The notes under the pieces were generated by a model. It had not been told where the DNA came from, did not search any database, and saw only the letters and a list, made by a program, of their open reading frames with translations. A stretch of 64,000 bases of DNA. Origin: an uncultured Christensenella sp. GTDB lineage: Bacteria; Bacillota; Clostridia; Christensenellales; Borkfalkiaceae. The stretch covers positions 14,401-78,400 of the forward strand of contig CAJTLF010000009.1 of NCBI GenBank assembly GCA_910577555.1, read 5' to 3'. Positions within the stretch are counted from its first letter, which is position 1, and every line of letters starts with the position of its first letter. The position numbers were made by a program, and so were the translations under genes. Shown piece after piece: positions 26,526 to 35,173 of this stretch.

Positions 26526-28451
26526 TTAAATGTCAAGCTCTTCTACGAGTTTTGCGTTTTCTTCTATAAACTGACGGCGAAGCTCGGGTTGCTCGCCCAT
26601 TAACAGCGAGAAAAGTCTGTCCGCTTCGACGGCGTCTTCAACGTTTATTCTTACGAGCGTGCGCTTTGCGGGGTCCATAGTGGTTTCCCAAAGCTGTTCT
26701 TTATTCATTTCGCCGAGACCTTTATAACGCTGAAGCTCGAACTTGCCGCCGTACGTTTCCCTGAACTCTCCCAACGCTTTTTCGTCGTAGAGATAAGTTT
26801 CGGGAATGCCCTTGCCCGATACCTTGTAAAGGGGCGGCTGAGCCGCGTATACGTGACCGTTTTCAACGAGCGGACGCATATAACGGAAGAAGAAAGTTAA
26901 AAGCAGTATTCTTATGTGAGAGCCGTCTACGTCGGCGTCGGTCATAATTATGATTCGGTCGTAGCGCAGTTTGCTCTCGTCAAAGTTTTCCTGTATGCCG
27001 CAACCGAAAGCCGTTATCATCGCCTTGATTTCTTCGTTTTCGAGAACGCGGTTTATTCTTACCTTTTCAACGTTGAGTATCTTACCGCGCAACGGCAGTA
27101 TCGCCTGAAAACGCCTGTCGCGCCCCTGCTTTGCGGTTCCGCCTGCGGAGTCGCCTTCTACGATGTAAATTTCGCACAGCTCGGAACGCTTATCCGAACA
27201 GTCGGAGAGCTTGCCGGGGAGCTTGGTGCTTTCAAGCACGCCTTTACGGTGAGTTTCTTCACGGGCGAGCCTTGCCGCTTCACGCGCGCGCTGTGCGGTT
27301 ATACAGCGCATTATGAGCTCTTTTGTTTCGGCGGGGTGTTCTTCGAGATAAGTTCCGAATTTATCGACCACCGCTTTCTGAACGAAACCGCGCACGTAAG
27401 TGGAGCATAACTTGGATTTTGTCTGGCTCTCGTACTGGGCGTCTGCGATTTTTACCGAAACTACCGCGGTAATTCCTTCGCGCACGTCGTCGCCCGAAAG
27501 CTTTTCGTTTTCCCTTAATATATTGAGCCTTTTGCCCGCGTCGTTTATGACCTTCGTGAGCGCGGCTTTAAAGCCGTCGAGATGGGTGCCGCCGTCTGGC
27601 TGGCGGATATTGTTTGAGAAGGGGAAAATCTGCTCGGAATAGCTGTCGTTATACTGAATGGCGACTTCCAGAAATTTATCGTCCCCTTCCTGTTCTTCAA
27701 AGTAAACGGGTTTTTCGAATAAAACCTGTTTACCCTTGTTTATATCTTCGATAAAATGCACTACGCCGCCTTCGTAACAGAAGCTGTCGTGCCGTTCCTT
27801 TTCGCCGCGCAAGTCCGTAAGGGTAAGTTTTAAGCCCTTATTCAGATAAGAAAGCTCGCGCAAAAGAGTTTTTAAGGTTTCGTAGTTGAAATCTACCGTT
27901 TCGAGTATGGTCGCGTCGGGATGGAACGTAATCGTCGTACCCGTCTTTTCGGTATCCCCTATTATTTTTAGGGGTTCTTCGGGAATACCGCAATGATACA
28001 CCTGACGGAAGATATGACCGTTCTGGCAAACTTCGGCTACGAGCGTATCTGAAAGAGCGTTTACGCATGAAACGCCCACGCCGTGCAGACCTGACGAAAT
28101 TTTGTAGCCTCCAGCCTTGTTTCCGCCGCCGAACTTGCCGCCGGCGTTAAGGTTTGTAAGAGCAAGCTCCACGCCGCTTATGCCCGCGTCGGCATTGATG
28201 CCCGTGGGAATACCGCGACCGTTATCGCGTATGGAGCAGGAGCCGTCCTGCGTGATTATTACGTCGACCGTGTCGCAATAGCCTGCGAGAGCTTCGTCGA
28301 TAGAGTTATCTATAACTTCCCTTACAAGGCAGTGAAGTCCCTTTTCGTCGGTAGGTCCGATATACATTCCCGGGTGTTCGCGGACGGGTTCAAGCCCTTT
28401 TAACGCACGCAGGGAATTGGCGTCGTAATTGTTTTCTATCTTTTCAGGCAT
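26526..28451 (-). CDS. gyrB: DNA gyrase subunit B
   Basis: 641 residues. The GHKL ATPase domain (EVIDNSIDEALAGY, then DNGRGIP and the GGKFGGGNKAGGYKISSGLHGVG lid, key residues GLHGVG) is followed by a transducer and the TOPRIM metal site (EGDSAGG, and DADVDGSHIR). It supplies ATP hydrolysis for gyrase. AAAGGAG lies before the ATG. gyrB-gyrA form an operon under one good promoter. Confidence 0.97.
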   Translation of the reverse strand: MPEKIENNYDANSLRALKGLEPVREHPGMYIGPTDEKGLHCLVREVIDNSIDEALAGYCDTVDVIITQDGSCSIRDNGRGIPTGINADAGISGVELALTNLNAGGKFGGGNKAGGYKISSGLHGVGVSCVNALSDTLVAEVCQNGHIFRQVYHCGIPEEPLKIIGDTEKTGTTITFHPDATILETVDFNYETLKTLLRELSYLNKGLKLTLTDLRGEKERHDSFCYEGGVVHFIEDINKGKQVLFEKPVYFEEQEGDDKFLEVAIQYNDSYSEQIFPFSNNIRQPDGGTHLDGFKAALTKVINDAGKRLNILRENEKLSGDDVREGITAVVSVKIADAQYESQTKSKLCSTYVRGFVQKAVVDKFGTYLEEHPAETKELIMRCITAQRAREAARLAREETHRKGVLESTKLPGKLSDCSDKRSELCEIYIVEGDSAGGTAKQGRDRRFQAILPLRGKILNVEKVRINRVLENEEIKAMITAFGCGIQENFDESKLRYDRIIIMTDADVDGSHIRILLLTFFFRYMRPLVENGHVYAAQPPLYKVSGKGIPETYLYDEKALGEFRETYGGKFELQRYKGLGEMNKEQLWETTMDPAKRTLVRINVEDAVEADRLFSLLMGEQPELRRQFIEENAKLVEELDI

Positions 28452-28516
28452 AAAATTTTACTCCTTTAAATGCTTGTGAAAAAGTTTTGCTAATCAACGC
28501 GCAATACGTTTAATTT

Positions 28517-28545
28517 ATTATACCATATTATATAATCAAAAGCAA
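28517..28545 (-). promoter_or_regulatory. Promoter of gyrB-gyrA
   Basis: TTGCTT (28545-28540) and TATAAT (28522-28517) are 17 bases apart, with a leader of about 60 bases before gyrB. Confidence 0.7.
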
Positions 28546-28606
28546 GAATTTGAGCGTAAAATTATTTTTACGCATTAAAATTACTCTTATTTCACATACT
28601 GTTTTT

Positions 28607-28759
28607 ATGGAAAAAATTAACTTTTGCGGAAAAGATTTTAACTTTGCGAACGACTTCTTCGAATGCGGCAATTGCGGCAACCACGTGTGCAAAACCCAAG
28701 CCGAAATTTGGGGAAGAATTTGCCCGAACTGCTTTGGCAGACTTTACAGAATAAGCTGA
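28607..28759 (+). CDS. Small zinc-ribbon protein
   Basis: 50 residues from ATG 28607. Two CxxC pairs (CGNC and CPNC, about residues 20-23 and 39-42) form a zinc ribbon; no other domain fits in the protein. CATACT ends 6 bases before the ATG and there is no SD, so it may be leaderless. It ends at a strong terminator. Function unknown; such proteins often act as adaptors to RNA polymerase or ribosomes. Confidence 0.6.
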   Translation: MEKINFCGKDFNFANDFFECGNCGNHVCKTQAEIWGRICPNCFGRLYRIS

Positions 28760-28766
28760 TAAAAAA

Positions 28767-28798
28767 CTGACGGCGGGGTTTTAAAACCCCGCCGTCAG
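28767..28798. terminator. Terminator between zinc-ribbon gene and M50 gene
   Basis: CTGACGGCGGGGTTTT and its complement form a perfect 16-bp stem between convergent genes; A residues on the left serve the leftward operon. Confidence 0.8.
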
Positions 28799-28802
28799 GC
28801 GT

Positions 28803-29519
28803 TTACAGAGAATATTCTTTTTTAAGCTCTTCAAATCGCGAAAGCCAGAGTGCGGCGTTTTCTTCGTCGCCTACCGCCCGATAATATTCGCTCCTGAGTT
28901 CGGCAAGCGAGATGAAAGCGGGTTCGTCTTCCCGTATCTGCGGGAGATTGAAAAGCAGGTTTTTATCTATTTCAGAAATCTGCTTGCCGTTTAAAAGCTG
29001 CGCCTGCACCGCCATTACCGCGACCGTAACTTTGGCTACGCCGTCGTTTTTTAAAATTTCGGTACAGAAAAGCCCGTCCGTCTTGCCGCCCGCAAGCTCG
29101 GCAGGGATAATATTAAGTACCGCGAGATACAGATTGGTCGGCGCGAGAAATAAAATCCACGCGGGCGCGGACGTAAGCCATGCCACGGCGAAGATTACGA
29201 CAAACACTGCAAGATTGACGGTTACACCGCCCATACCCGTAACAAACAGCCTTGCACGCAGATTTTTATCTGTCTTTGGCACGAGCCGACAAAATGATGA
29301 ACCGAAAAGACTGAATTTCGGAACGGCTTTTATTTTACAGACCGCGCCGAAAAGCATATGACCGAGTTCGTGCAGGAGCGAAGAAAGTGGCAAAGCAAGC
29401 ACCGCCGCCGCTCCTACCGCGAATATCCACCAGCCGTTTTCACGCCATACGGCAAAACCGCATACAACGGTGATTGCAACAGCGGAAATTGCCGAAAGAA
29501 CGGATGCAAGAATTTTCAT
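28803..29519 (-). CDS. M50-type membrane metalloprotease
   Basis: 238 residues, about four spans. The zinc motif HELGH (about 50-54) lies in a membrane segment, as in site-2 proteases. The second zinc ligand, normally in NxxPxxxLDG, appears as NIIPAELAGGKTDG, so the Asp is kept in a changed context. It is the last gene of the yabP-yabQ-divIC-ppx cluster and overlaps ppx by 4 bases. A role like SpoIVFB (sigma-factor processing in sporulation) is possible by context, not shown. Confidence 0.7.
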   Translation of the reverse strand: MKILASVLSAISAVAITVVCGFAVWRENGWWIFAVGAAAVLALPLSSLLHELGHMLFGAVCKIKAVPKFSLFGSSFCRLVPKTDKNLRARLFVTGMGGVTVNLAVFVVIFAVAWLTSAPAWILFLAPTNLYLAVLNIIPAELAGGKTDGLFCTEILKNDGVAKVTVAVMAVQAQLLNGKQISEIDKNLLFNLPQIREDEPAFISLAELRSEYYRAVGDEENAALWLSRFEELKKEYSL

Positions 29520-30382
29520 AGCCCGCCTTCCTTCAGCATTACGAAGCCTTCCAGATTATCGCTGTCCGAAACGGTTATACCGTTTACTTTAAGTTTTTGC
29601 ATCAGCCTTGCGAGCAACAGCGCGCCGCCGCCTATTATATCGGCGCGGCGTTCGTCAACGGTGAGCATTTTACAAATATCGCTTACGGGCGTATTGAGAA
29701 GATTTACGGCGTAATTTTCCACTTCTTCCACAGCAAGGCGCGTACCTTGCACTACCGACGCGTCGTATTCCTTTAAACCGTGTTTTAAAGCGGCGAGCGT
29801 GGTCGCCGTACCGCTTACCCCGTAAATATTATAGTTTTCCGCGGTAAAGCCGCCGAAGTCTTCTATTTTACCGTTTATTGTCTTCTCGAGCGCGTTTTTA
29901 TCTCTCTTACATAAGTCGTAAAGCCTAACCGCGCCGATATCCACGCTCTTTGCATAGATGCGCCTGCCGCCGACGCGCACGGTTAATTCCGTACTTGCGC
30001 CGCCAAGGTCAATCATTCCGCCGTCGGCATATCCGAGCGCGCCCAAAAGACCTATTTCCGCTTCCGTCTCGCCGCTTATAATTTCCACGGTAAGACCGCA
30101 GGAGTTTTTCACGAGCGAAATAAAATCCTTACCGTTTTTAGCCGCACGCACGGCGGCTGTGGCGAACGCGTAAATTTTTTGCGCCCCGTCCTGCCGCGCG
30201 GTCTTATTATATTCAGCTATAACGGCAGAAGTACGCTCCATTGCCGCAGGAGAAAGCTCGCCCGTAAAAGCCAAACCTTCGCCGAGACGGGTGGTAGTTA
30301 TGCGTTTATATAAAGTTTTTCCGTCCGCGAAAGTTGCAAGGCGGACGGAGTTGGAACCAACGTCGATGGCAGAAATTATCAT
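29516..30382 (-). CDS. ppx: Ppx/GppA-family phosphatase
   Basis: 288 residues, the short form with the ASKHA phosphatase core only. The N-terminal DVGSNSVRLA phosphate loop (about 6-15), GGMIDLGGASTELTV motif and the later YGVSGTATTLAAL are visible. It removes terminal phosphate from polyphosphate or pppGpp; which one cannot be told. In Bacillota this gene often follows divIC and yabP/yabQ, as here. Confidence 0.85.
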   Translation of the reverse strand: MIISAIDVGSNSVRLATFADGKTLYKRITTTRLGEGLAFTGELSPAAMERTSAVIAEYNKTARQDGAQKIYAFATAAVRAAKNGKDFISLVKNSCGLTVEIISGETEAEIGLLGALGYADGGMIDLGGASTELTVRVGGRRIYAKSVDIGAVRLYDLCKRDKNALEKTINGKIEDFGGFTAENYNIYGVSGTATTLAALKHGLKEYDASVVQGTRLAVEEVENYAVNLLNTPVSDICKMLTVDERRADIIGGGALLLARLMQKLKVNGITVSDSDNLEGFVMLKEGGL

Positions 30383-30389
30383 ATGCGTT

Positions 30390-30644
30390 TTACGGAAAGT
30401 AATATCCTTGCTGGAACAGGAGATTCAAAAGTCCCTGTTCGGTTTGCAGATAATCAAGGTCGTGCTTTTTGTCTTGCAATAATTGCTCGTAACGGGCGAT
30501 TTCGCTTTTTGTTCCTTCCACCTGATTTTTTACGAAGATTATCGCGCTTAGCTGATAAATTATCACGGCGGCGAGAATTATTATTAAAAGTATTGCGTTT
30601 ACCGTTATCGCCGCGGCGATGCGGTTTTTCTTCAGAGCGTCCAC
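30390..30644 (-). CDS. divIC: Septum-formation initiator DivIC/FtsB-like
   Basis: 84 residues: a short cytoplasmic N-terminus, one membrane span (about 13-33), then a coiled coil to about residue 70 ending in GYYFP. It belongs to the FtsL-DivIC cell-division subcomplex. Remarkably, its first 191 bases lie inside yabQ in another frame. Synteny yabP-yabQ-divIC is that of B. subtilis. Confidence 0.78.
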   Translation of the reverse strand: MDALKKNRIAAAITVNAILLIIILAAVIIYQLSAIIFVKNQVEGTKSEIARYEQLLQDKKHDLDYLQTEQGLLNLLFQQGYYFP

Positions 30645-30987
30645 CTTTCTTCTCCAGATAAAGATTAAGTTTATTATAAACTTTTTTTACGGAAAAAGCA
30701 ACGATTACGTGGAAACTTTTTAAATATAACAGTGCGCCGAGACCGCAACCGATGAGCATATACAGCCTGAAGCCTTCGAAATCGAAGGTTACCGACGTAA
30801 AAATATAGCCCGCGGCAAAGGTAAGGCAATATAAAATGTCGGCGGCGATTATAAAAATTCTGTCTTTGACGGTATAAACCCGCTTATCCGCACCGCACAG
30901 AAAAACGCGGGCGACGAACAGAACGTCGTATAAAATCCCGCTTATTATTCCGCAAAACAGACAGACTATAAAAATAAAAAAACGCAT
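30454..30987 (-). CDS. yabQ: Spore cortex protein YabQ
   Basis: 177 residues with about four spans (residues 1-110). FFIFIVCLFCGIISGILYDVLFVAR is the family start (key residues G-I-x-Y-D). YabQ is a membrane protein needed for spore cortex. The C-terminal 60 residues are a basic, low-complexity tail (RGDNGKRNTFNNNSRRR), encoded by the same DNA as the divIC N-terminus in a different frame. The tail may therefore be a by-product of the overlap rather than a conserved domain. Confidence 0.75.
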   Translation of the reverse strand: MRFFIFIVCLFCGIISGILYDVLFVARVFLCGADKRVYTVKDRIFIIAADILYCLTFAAGYIFTSVTFDFEGFRLYMLIGCGLGALLYLKSFHVIVAFSVKKVYNKLNLYLEKKGGRSEEKPHRRGDNGKRNTFNNNSRRRDNLSAKRDNLRKKSGGRNKKRNRPLRAIIARQKARP

Positions 30988-30998
30988 ACCCGAAAAAG

Positions 30999-31250
30999 TT
31001 ACTTAAATAATTTTTGCCTGAAAGTGCCGCCTTTTTGCGAATACTTTACGCCGGTTACGCTACCCGTCGCCGAGAACGCGCCGCTCGTCTTTGAAAAGTT
31101 CACTATTTTCATTCCCGAACCCGAAACGAGTATTTTACCGCCCGCGTAGCTTAAAGTTATCTGCCTGTCGGAAAACGCGTCTACTCCCGTAATTGCGGTT
31201 GCCGTTATCCTTTTACATTGTTCTATACTTAAGTTATGTCCTTCTTCCAC
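30999..31250 (-). CDS. yabP: Sporulation protein YabP
   Basis: 83 residues, starting at GTG 31250 with GGGAG 7 bases upstream. The pattern ITGVDAFSDRQITLSYAGGKILVSGSGMKI is characteristic of YabP/YqfC family proteins, which act in the mother cell for spore cortex/coat formation. It lies 11 bases before yabQ and starts just 13 bases after the typA terminator. Confidence 0.82.
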   Translation of the reverse strand: MEEGHNLSIEQCKRITATAITGVDAFSDRQITLSYAGGKILVSGSGMKIVNFSKTSGAFSATGSVTGVKYSQKGGTFRQKLFK

Positions 31251-31263
31251 TTTTACGCTCCCA

Positions 31264-31294
31264 TAAAAAAATACCGCCCCGTATGGGGTGGTAT
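31264..31294 (-). terminator. Terminator of typA
   Basis: ATACCACCCC/GGGGCGGTAT (10 bp) with a 4-base loop is followed leftward by seven T residues. Its U tract lies only about 5 bases before the yabP ribosome site, so read-through or a separate promoter must supply yabP mRNA. Confidence 0.85.
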
Positions 31295-31351
31295 ATTTAT
31301 ACGCCGTAATTTTAAAAATTATTACCCTTTGAGTAGTATAACGGTTTACGG

Positions 31352-33181
31352 TTACTCGCCTTTCTTTTCCTTTGCGCGGGCTTTGGCGCGAAGTTCGCTA
31401 TCCAAAATTCTCTTTCTCACGCGTATATTCTTTGGCGTTACTTCCAAAAGCTCGTCGTCGCCGATAAATTCAAGGCACTCTTCAAGGCTCATTTTCTTGG
31501 GCGTGATAAGACGCAACGCGTCGTCGCTCGCGCTCGAGCGGGTGTTAGTAAGGTGCTTGGTCTTACATACGTTTACGTTCAAATCTTCGTTTTTGGGCGA
31601 TTCGCCTATAACCATTCCTTCGTAAACGGGAGTACCCGCGCCGATGAACAGAGTTCCCCTGCCCTGAGCGTTGAAAAGACCGTAAGTAACGGCTTCGCCC
31701 GTTTCAAACGCCACGAGCGAACCCGTACTTCTGCGTTGCAGTTCGCCCTTATACGGCTGATACTCGAAGAATACGCTGCTCATTACCCCTTCACCCTTGG
31801 TGGAAGTGAGAAATTCCGATTTATAACCGAAAAGACCGCGGGCGGGAACTATAAATTCAAGCCTTGTACGCGAGCCAATCGCGCTCATATGCAGGAGCTC
31901 GCCCTTGCGGTTACCCATACTCTGGAACACCGCGCCCGTCGCGTCGTCGGGCACGTCAACGATGAGCCTTTCCATGGGCTCGCACTTTACGCCGTCGATT
32001 TCCTTGAACATGACGCGCGGGGTGGAAACCTGAAACTCGTAACCTTCGCGGCGCATATTTTCAATGAGAATCGAAAGGTGCATTTCACCCCTGCCGCACA
32101 CGCGGTAGCTGTCCGCCGAACCCGTTTCTTCAACGCGCAAGGATACGTCTTTCAAAAGCTCTTTGAAAAGCCTGTCGCGGATATGGCGGGTCGTGACGAG
32201 CTTGCCTTCCCTGCCCGCAAACGGGCTGTCGTTTACGGAGAAAGTCATCTCTACGGTAGGCTCGGTGATTTTTACGAATTTGTGCGGTTCCACGCAGTCG
32301 GGGTCGCACACGGTGTCGCCGATGTTTATCTTTTCAAGCCCCGAAAAACAAACTATATCGCCCGCCTTTGCCATTTCGCACTGCGTTCTGTTAAGACCTT
32401 CAATCTGGTAAAGGTTGGCTATTTTACCCTGCGTTTTAAGCTGTAGGTTGTTGTAGTTGCATACGGTTACGGCTTGTCCCTGCTTTATTTCGCCGCGCTC
32501 GATACGGCCTATGCCTATGCGCCCCACGTAATCGTTATAGTCGATGGACGAAACGAGAATTTGCGCTTTACCCTGAGTATCCGCGTCCATAGGCTTAATG
32601 TGGTTTAAAATAGTTTCAAAGAGCGGAGTTAAATCCTTGCCATTCTCGTTTAAATCGAGAGTTGCCGTGCCGTCTCTTCCCGAACACCATACGACGGGGC
32701 TTAAAAGCTGGTCGTCGGTAGCGTCGAGTTCGAGAAGTAACTCTAAAATTTCGTCCTGAACTTCGTTTAAGCGGGCGTCGGGGCGGTCAATTTTATTTAC
32801 CACGATTATCAGGCGATGCCCCATTTCGAGAGCTTTCTGCACCACGAAACGGGTCTGCGGCATAGGACCTTCCGCCGCGTCGACGAGCACGAGCACGCCG
32901 TTGACCATCATCATTACGCGCTCTACTTCGCCCGAGAAATCCGCATGCCCCGGAGTGTCGACGACGTTTATTTTAACGCCCTTGTAGTTTATGGAAGTGT
33001 TCTTTGCAAGAATTGTTATCCCGCGCTCGCGCTCGATTGCGTTACTGTCCATTACGCGCTCTTCAACGGACTGGTTGTCGCGGAAGGTGTGGCTCTGTTT
33101 TAACATAGCGTCGACCAAAGTCGTCTTGCCGTGGTCTACGTGCGCAATTATAGCCACGTTTCTTAAATCGTTTCTTAACAT
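31352..33181 (-). CDS. typA: Ribosome-associated GTPase TypA/BipA
   Basis: 609 residues. The GTPase domain has G1 [10 protein letters not shown] (about 14-23), G3 DTPGH and G4 NKID, then EF-G-like domains and the BipA-specific C-terminal domain. It binds ribosomes and helps ribosome assembly under stress. It follows gpsA with 21 bases between and ends at a strong terminator. Confidence 0.96.
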   Translation of the reverse strand: MLRNDLRNVAIIAHVDHGKTTLVDAMLKQSHTFRDNQSVEERVMDSNAIERERGITILAKNTSINYKGVKINVVDTPGHADFSGEVERVMMMVNGVLVLVDAAEGPMPQTRFVVQKALEMGHRLIIVVNKIDRPDARLNEVQDEILELLLELDATDDQLLSPVVWCSGRDGTATLDLNENGKDLTPLFETILNHIKPMDADTQGKAQILVSSIDYNDYVGRIGIGRIERGEIKQGQAVTVCNYNNLQLKTQGKIANLYQIEGLNRTQCEMAKAGDIVCFSGLEKINIGDTVCDPDCVEPHKFVKITEPTVEMTFSVNDSPFAGREGKLVTTRHIRDRLFKELLKDVSLRVEETGSADSYRVCGRGEMHLSILIENMRREGYEFQVSTPRVMFKEIDGVKCEPMERLIVDVPDDATGAVFQSMGNRKGELLHMSAIGSRTRLEFIVPARGLFGYKSEFLTSTKGEGVMSSVFFEYQPYKGELQRRSTGSLVAFETGEAVTYGLFNAQGRGTLFIGAGTPVYEGMVIGESPKNEDLNVNVCKTKHLTNTRSSASDDALRLITPKKMSLEECLEFIGDDELLEVTPKNIRVRKRILDSELRAKARAKEKKGE

Positions 33182-33202
33182 TTTTTCTTTAAATCCTTGA
33201 AT

Positions 33203-34198
33203 TTATTTCTCAAATTCCCTCTTCGTTTCCCTTTCAAACAGTTTAAGTATAATTTCCCTGCACGCCTTTGCGCCGTCGCCGCTTTCAAACGGGTGGGTTA
33301 AAAAGCAAGCCTCGTAAACGGCGTTGGTTATGGGAAGGTCTATCCCGTATTTATCGCCGAGTTCCTTCATTGCCTTTGCCGTCATGACGCCTTCGGCAAG
33401 CTTATCGAATTTGTCGCCGCGCGCCATCATCTCGCCGTAACGGCGGTTATGCGAGTACTCGGAAAACAGCGTCGTTTCGTAATCGCCGAGATGCGCAAGC
33501 CCGTAAGCAGACCCGAACTCTCCGCCCATAGCTTTGACGAGTTTTCCGACTTCGTACGCGCCGCGAGCCATTAAAGGTCCCTTTAAACTGACCCAGCCGC
33601 TACCGTCAAGCACGCCTGCGGCTATGCCGAGTACGTTTTTCGCCGCCGCGCCTATTTCCGTGCCTATAATATCGTTGCCGTAATAAAAACGGATTAAATT
33701 GCTTTTGAAAGCGTTCGCGAGTTTTATTTTAAGTTCTTCGGAATACGCGTCGACTATCATACAGTTGGGTATACCCTGCGTGAACGCCTGAATATGACCG
33801 GGACCTACCCACACGGCAATTTTATCCTTGGATATGCCGCTTTCAAGCATTACTTCAGAAAGGCGTTTGCCCGTGCTTTCTTCGATGCCCTTCATACAGA
33901 GCACGAAGGTTTTATCGCTTACGGGATACTGCGTTACTTTTTTCATAAAGCCGCGCAAGCCCTGCGACGATATCGATATTATTATCACGTCGCTTTCCGT
34001 TACCGCACGCTTTAAGTCGCACGTTAAATCGATGGATTTATCCAAAGTTACGTACTCGTTTTTGCCAGTGTTTTTCAATACTTCGTACGAGTACTCGCCT
34101 TCGGGCCCCCAGCTTATAACCTTGTTTTTTAATACGGTTGCCTGATACCACGCTATGAACGAACCCCAGCGTCCGCAACCCAATACGCTTATTTTCAT
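33203..34198 (-). CDS. gpsA: Glycerol-3-phosphate dehydrogenase [NAD(P)+]
   Basis: 331 residues. It reduces dihydroxyacetone phosphate to sn-glycerol 3-phosphate for phospholipids. The Rossmann loop [11 protein letters not shown] (about 7-17) replaces the usual GxGxxG with GCGRWG; catalytic-site motifs GPGH and [11 protein letters not shown] are present. Its ATG overlaps the recR stop by 4 bases, an uncommon partner. Confidence 0.92.
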   Translation of the reverse strand: MKISVLGCGRWGSFIAWYQATVLKNKVISWGPEGEYSYEVLKNTGKNEYVTLDKSIDLTCDLKRAVTESDVIIISISSQGLRGFMKKVTQYPVSDKTFVLCMKGIEESTGKRLSEVMLESGISKDKIAVWVGPGHIQAFTQGIPNCMIVDAYSEELKIKLANAFKSNLIRFYYGNDIIGTEIGAAAKNVLGIAAGVLDGSGWVSLKGPLMARGAYEVGKLVKAMGGEFGSAYGLAHLGDYETTLFSEYSHNRRYGEMMARGDKFDKLAEGVMTAKAMKELGDKYGIDLPITNAVYEACFLTHPFESGDGAKACREIILKLFERETKREFEK

Positions 34199-34785
34199 AT
34201 CGATTTCCTTTCCGACAGAGCGCGTGAAAGCGTCACTTCGTCGGTATATTCGAGTTCGCCGCCTATGGGTATACCGTGCGCAAGTCGCGTAACGTTCACG
34301 CCCAACGGCTTTAAAAGTTTTGCAATATACATTGCGGTGGCTTCGCCTTCCACGTCGGGATTGGTTGCCATAATAACTTCGGTAACGTTGCCGTCGATAC
34401 GCGCCAAAAGTTCTTTAATGCGTATATCGTTGGGTCCTATCCCTTCCATAGGGCTTATAACGCCGTGCAATACGTGGTATACGCCTTTGAACTCGTGCAA
34501 TTTTTCCATTGCGATTACGTCCTTAGGTTCTTTGACGACGCAGATGGTCGACGACGGACGGGTTTTGCATACTTCGCAGGTATCGTTCTCGGTAAAATTG
34601 CCGCACACGCTGCAATATTTTACTTTTTGCTTACAATAAATGACCGCGTCGGCAAACGCTTTTGCGTCGGCGTCAGTCATGCCTATGATTTTATAGGCGT
34701 AACGCTGAGCCGTTTTTTTGCCTACGCCCGGTAGCTTGGAAAACTCGTTTATAAGCCTGCCTATAGGTTCGATAAATACGTCCAT
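34195..34785 (-). CDS. recR: Recombination protein RecR
   Basis: 196 residues. A helix-hairpin-helix ([13 protein letters not shown], about 18-30), a C4 zinc finger ([16 protein letters not shown]) and a TOPRIM domain ([13 protein letters not shown]) are in the normal order. It loads RecA with RecO/RecF at gaps. It follows ybaB and dnaX, the common gene order. Confidence 0.96.
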   Translation of the reverse strand: MDVFIEPIGRLINEFSKLPGVGKKTAQRYAYKIIGMTDADAKAFADAVIYCKQKVKYCSVCGNFTENDTCEVCKTRPSSTICVVKEPKDVIAMEKLHEFKGVYHVLHGVISPMEGIGPNDIRIKELLARIDGNVTEVIMATNPDVEGEATAMYIAKLLKPLGVNVTRLAHGIPIGGELEYTDEVTLSRALSERKSI

Positions 34786-34801
34786 AAAACCCCGACCGTA
34801 A

Positions 34802-35161
34802 TTATATCAGTCCGCGGCCCGCTTTTGCAAAGGGACCCATTTTTTCATCGTAAAGCGCGTCTGCCTTTTTATAGCCGTCGTTAATGGCAGCCATAATCAA
34901 ATCTTCGAGCATTTCCACGTCGTCGGGGTCGGAAATATCCACGAGCTCGGAAAGCTTACTGCCGAACTCCACGCCGTTTATTATCTTTTTTCCGTTCATA
35001 TAGACGACTACCGTTTCGTCCCCTTCTTCTCCGCCGCCCGAAAGACCTACTACTTCCAGCTCTTCAAGCTCTTTATCGGCTTCCTGCATCTGTTCCTGCA
35101 TTTTCTGGGCTTCGCGCATAAGGTTCTGCATATTGCCCATTCCGCCCTTGAATCCTGCCAT
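34802..35161 (-). CDS. ybaB: YbaB/EbfC nucleoid-associated protein
   Basis: 119 residues: Gly/Met/Gln-rich start, N-terminal helix ([22 protein letters not shown]) and the [16 protein letters not shown] beta region. It binds DNA as a tweezer-like dimer. GGAG lies before the ATG. It lies between dnaX and recR, as in most bacteria. Confidence 0.92.
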   Translation of the reverse strand: MAGFKGGMGNMQNLMREAQKMQEQMQEADKELEELEVVGLSGGGEEGDETVVVYMNGKKIINGVEFGSKLSELVDISDPDDVEMLEDLIMAAINDGYKKADALYDEKMGPFAKAGRGLI

Positions 35162-35173
35162 ATATACTCCTTT

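Noticed and set aside
31553..32446. 297-codon frame opposite typA
   Set aside because: Antisense shadow of a highly conserved gene.
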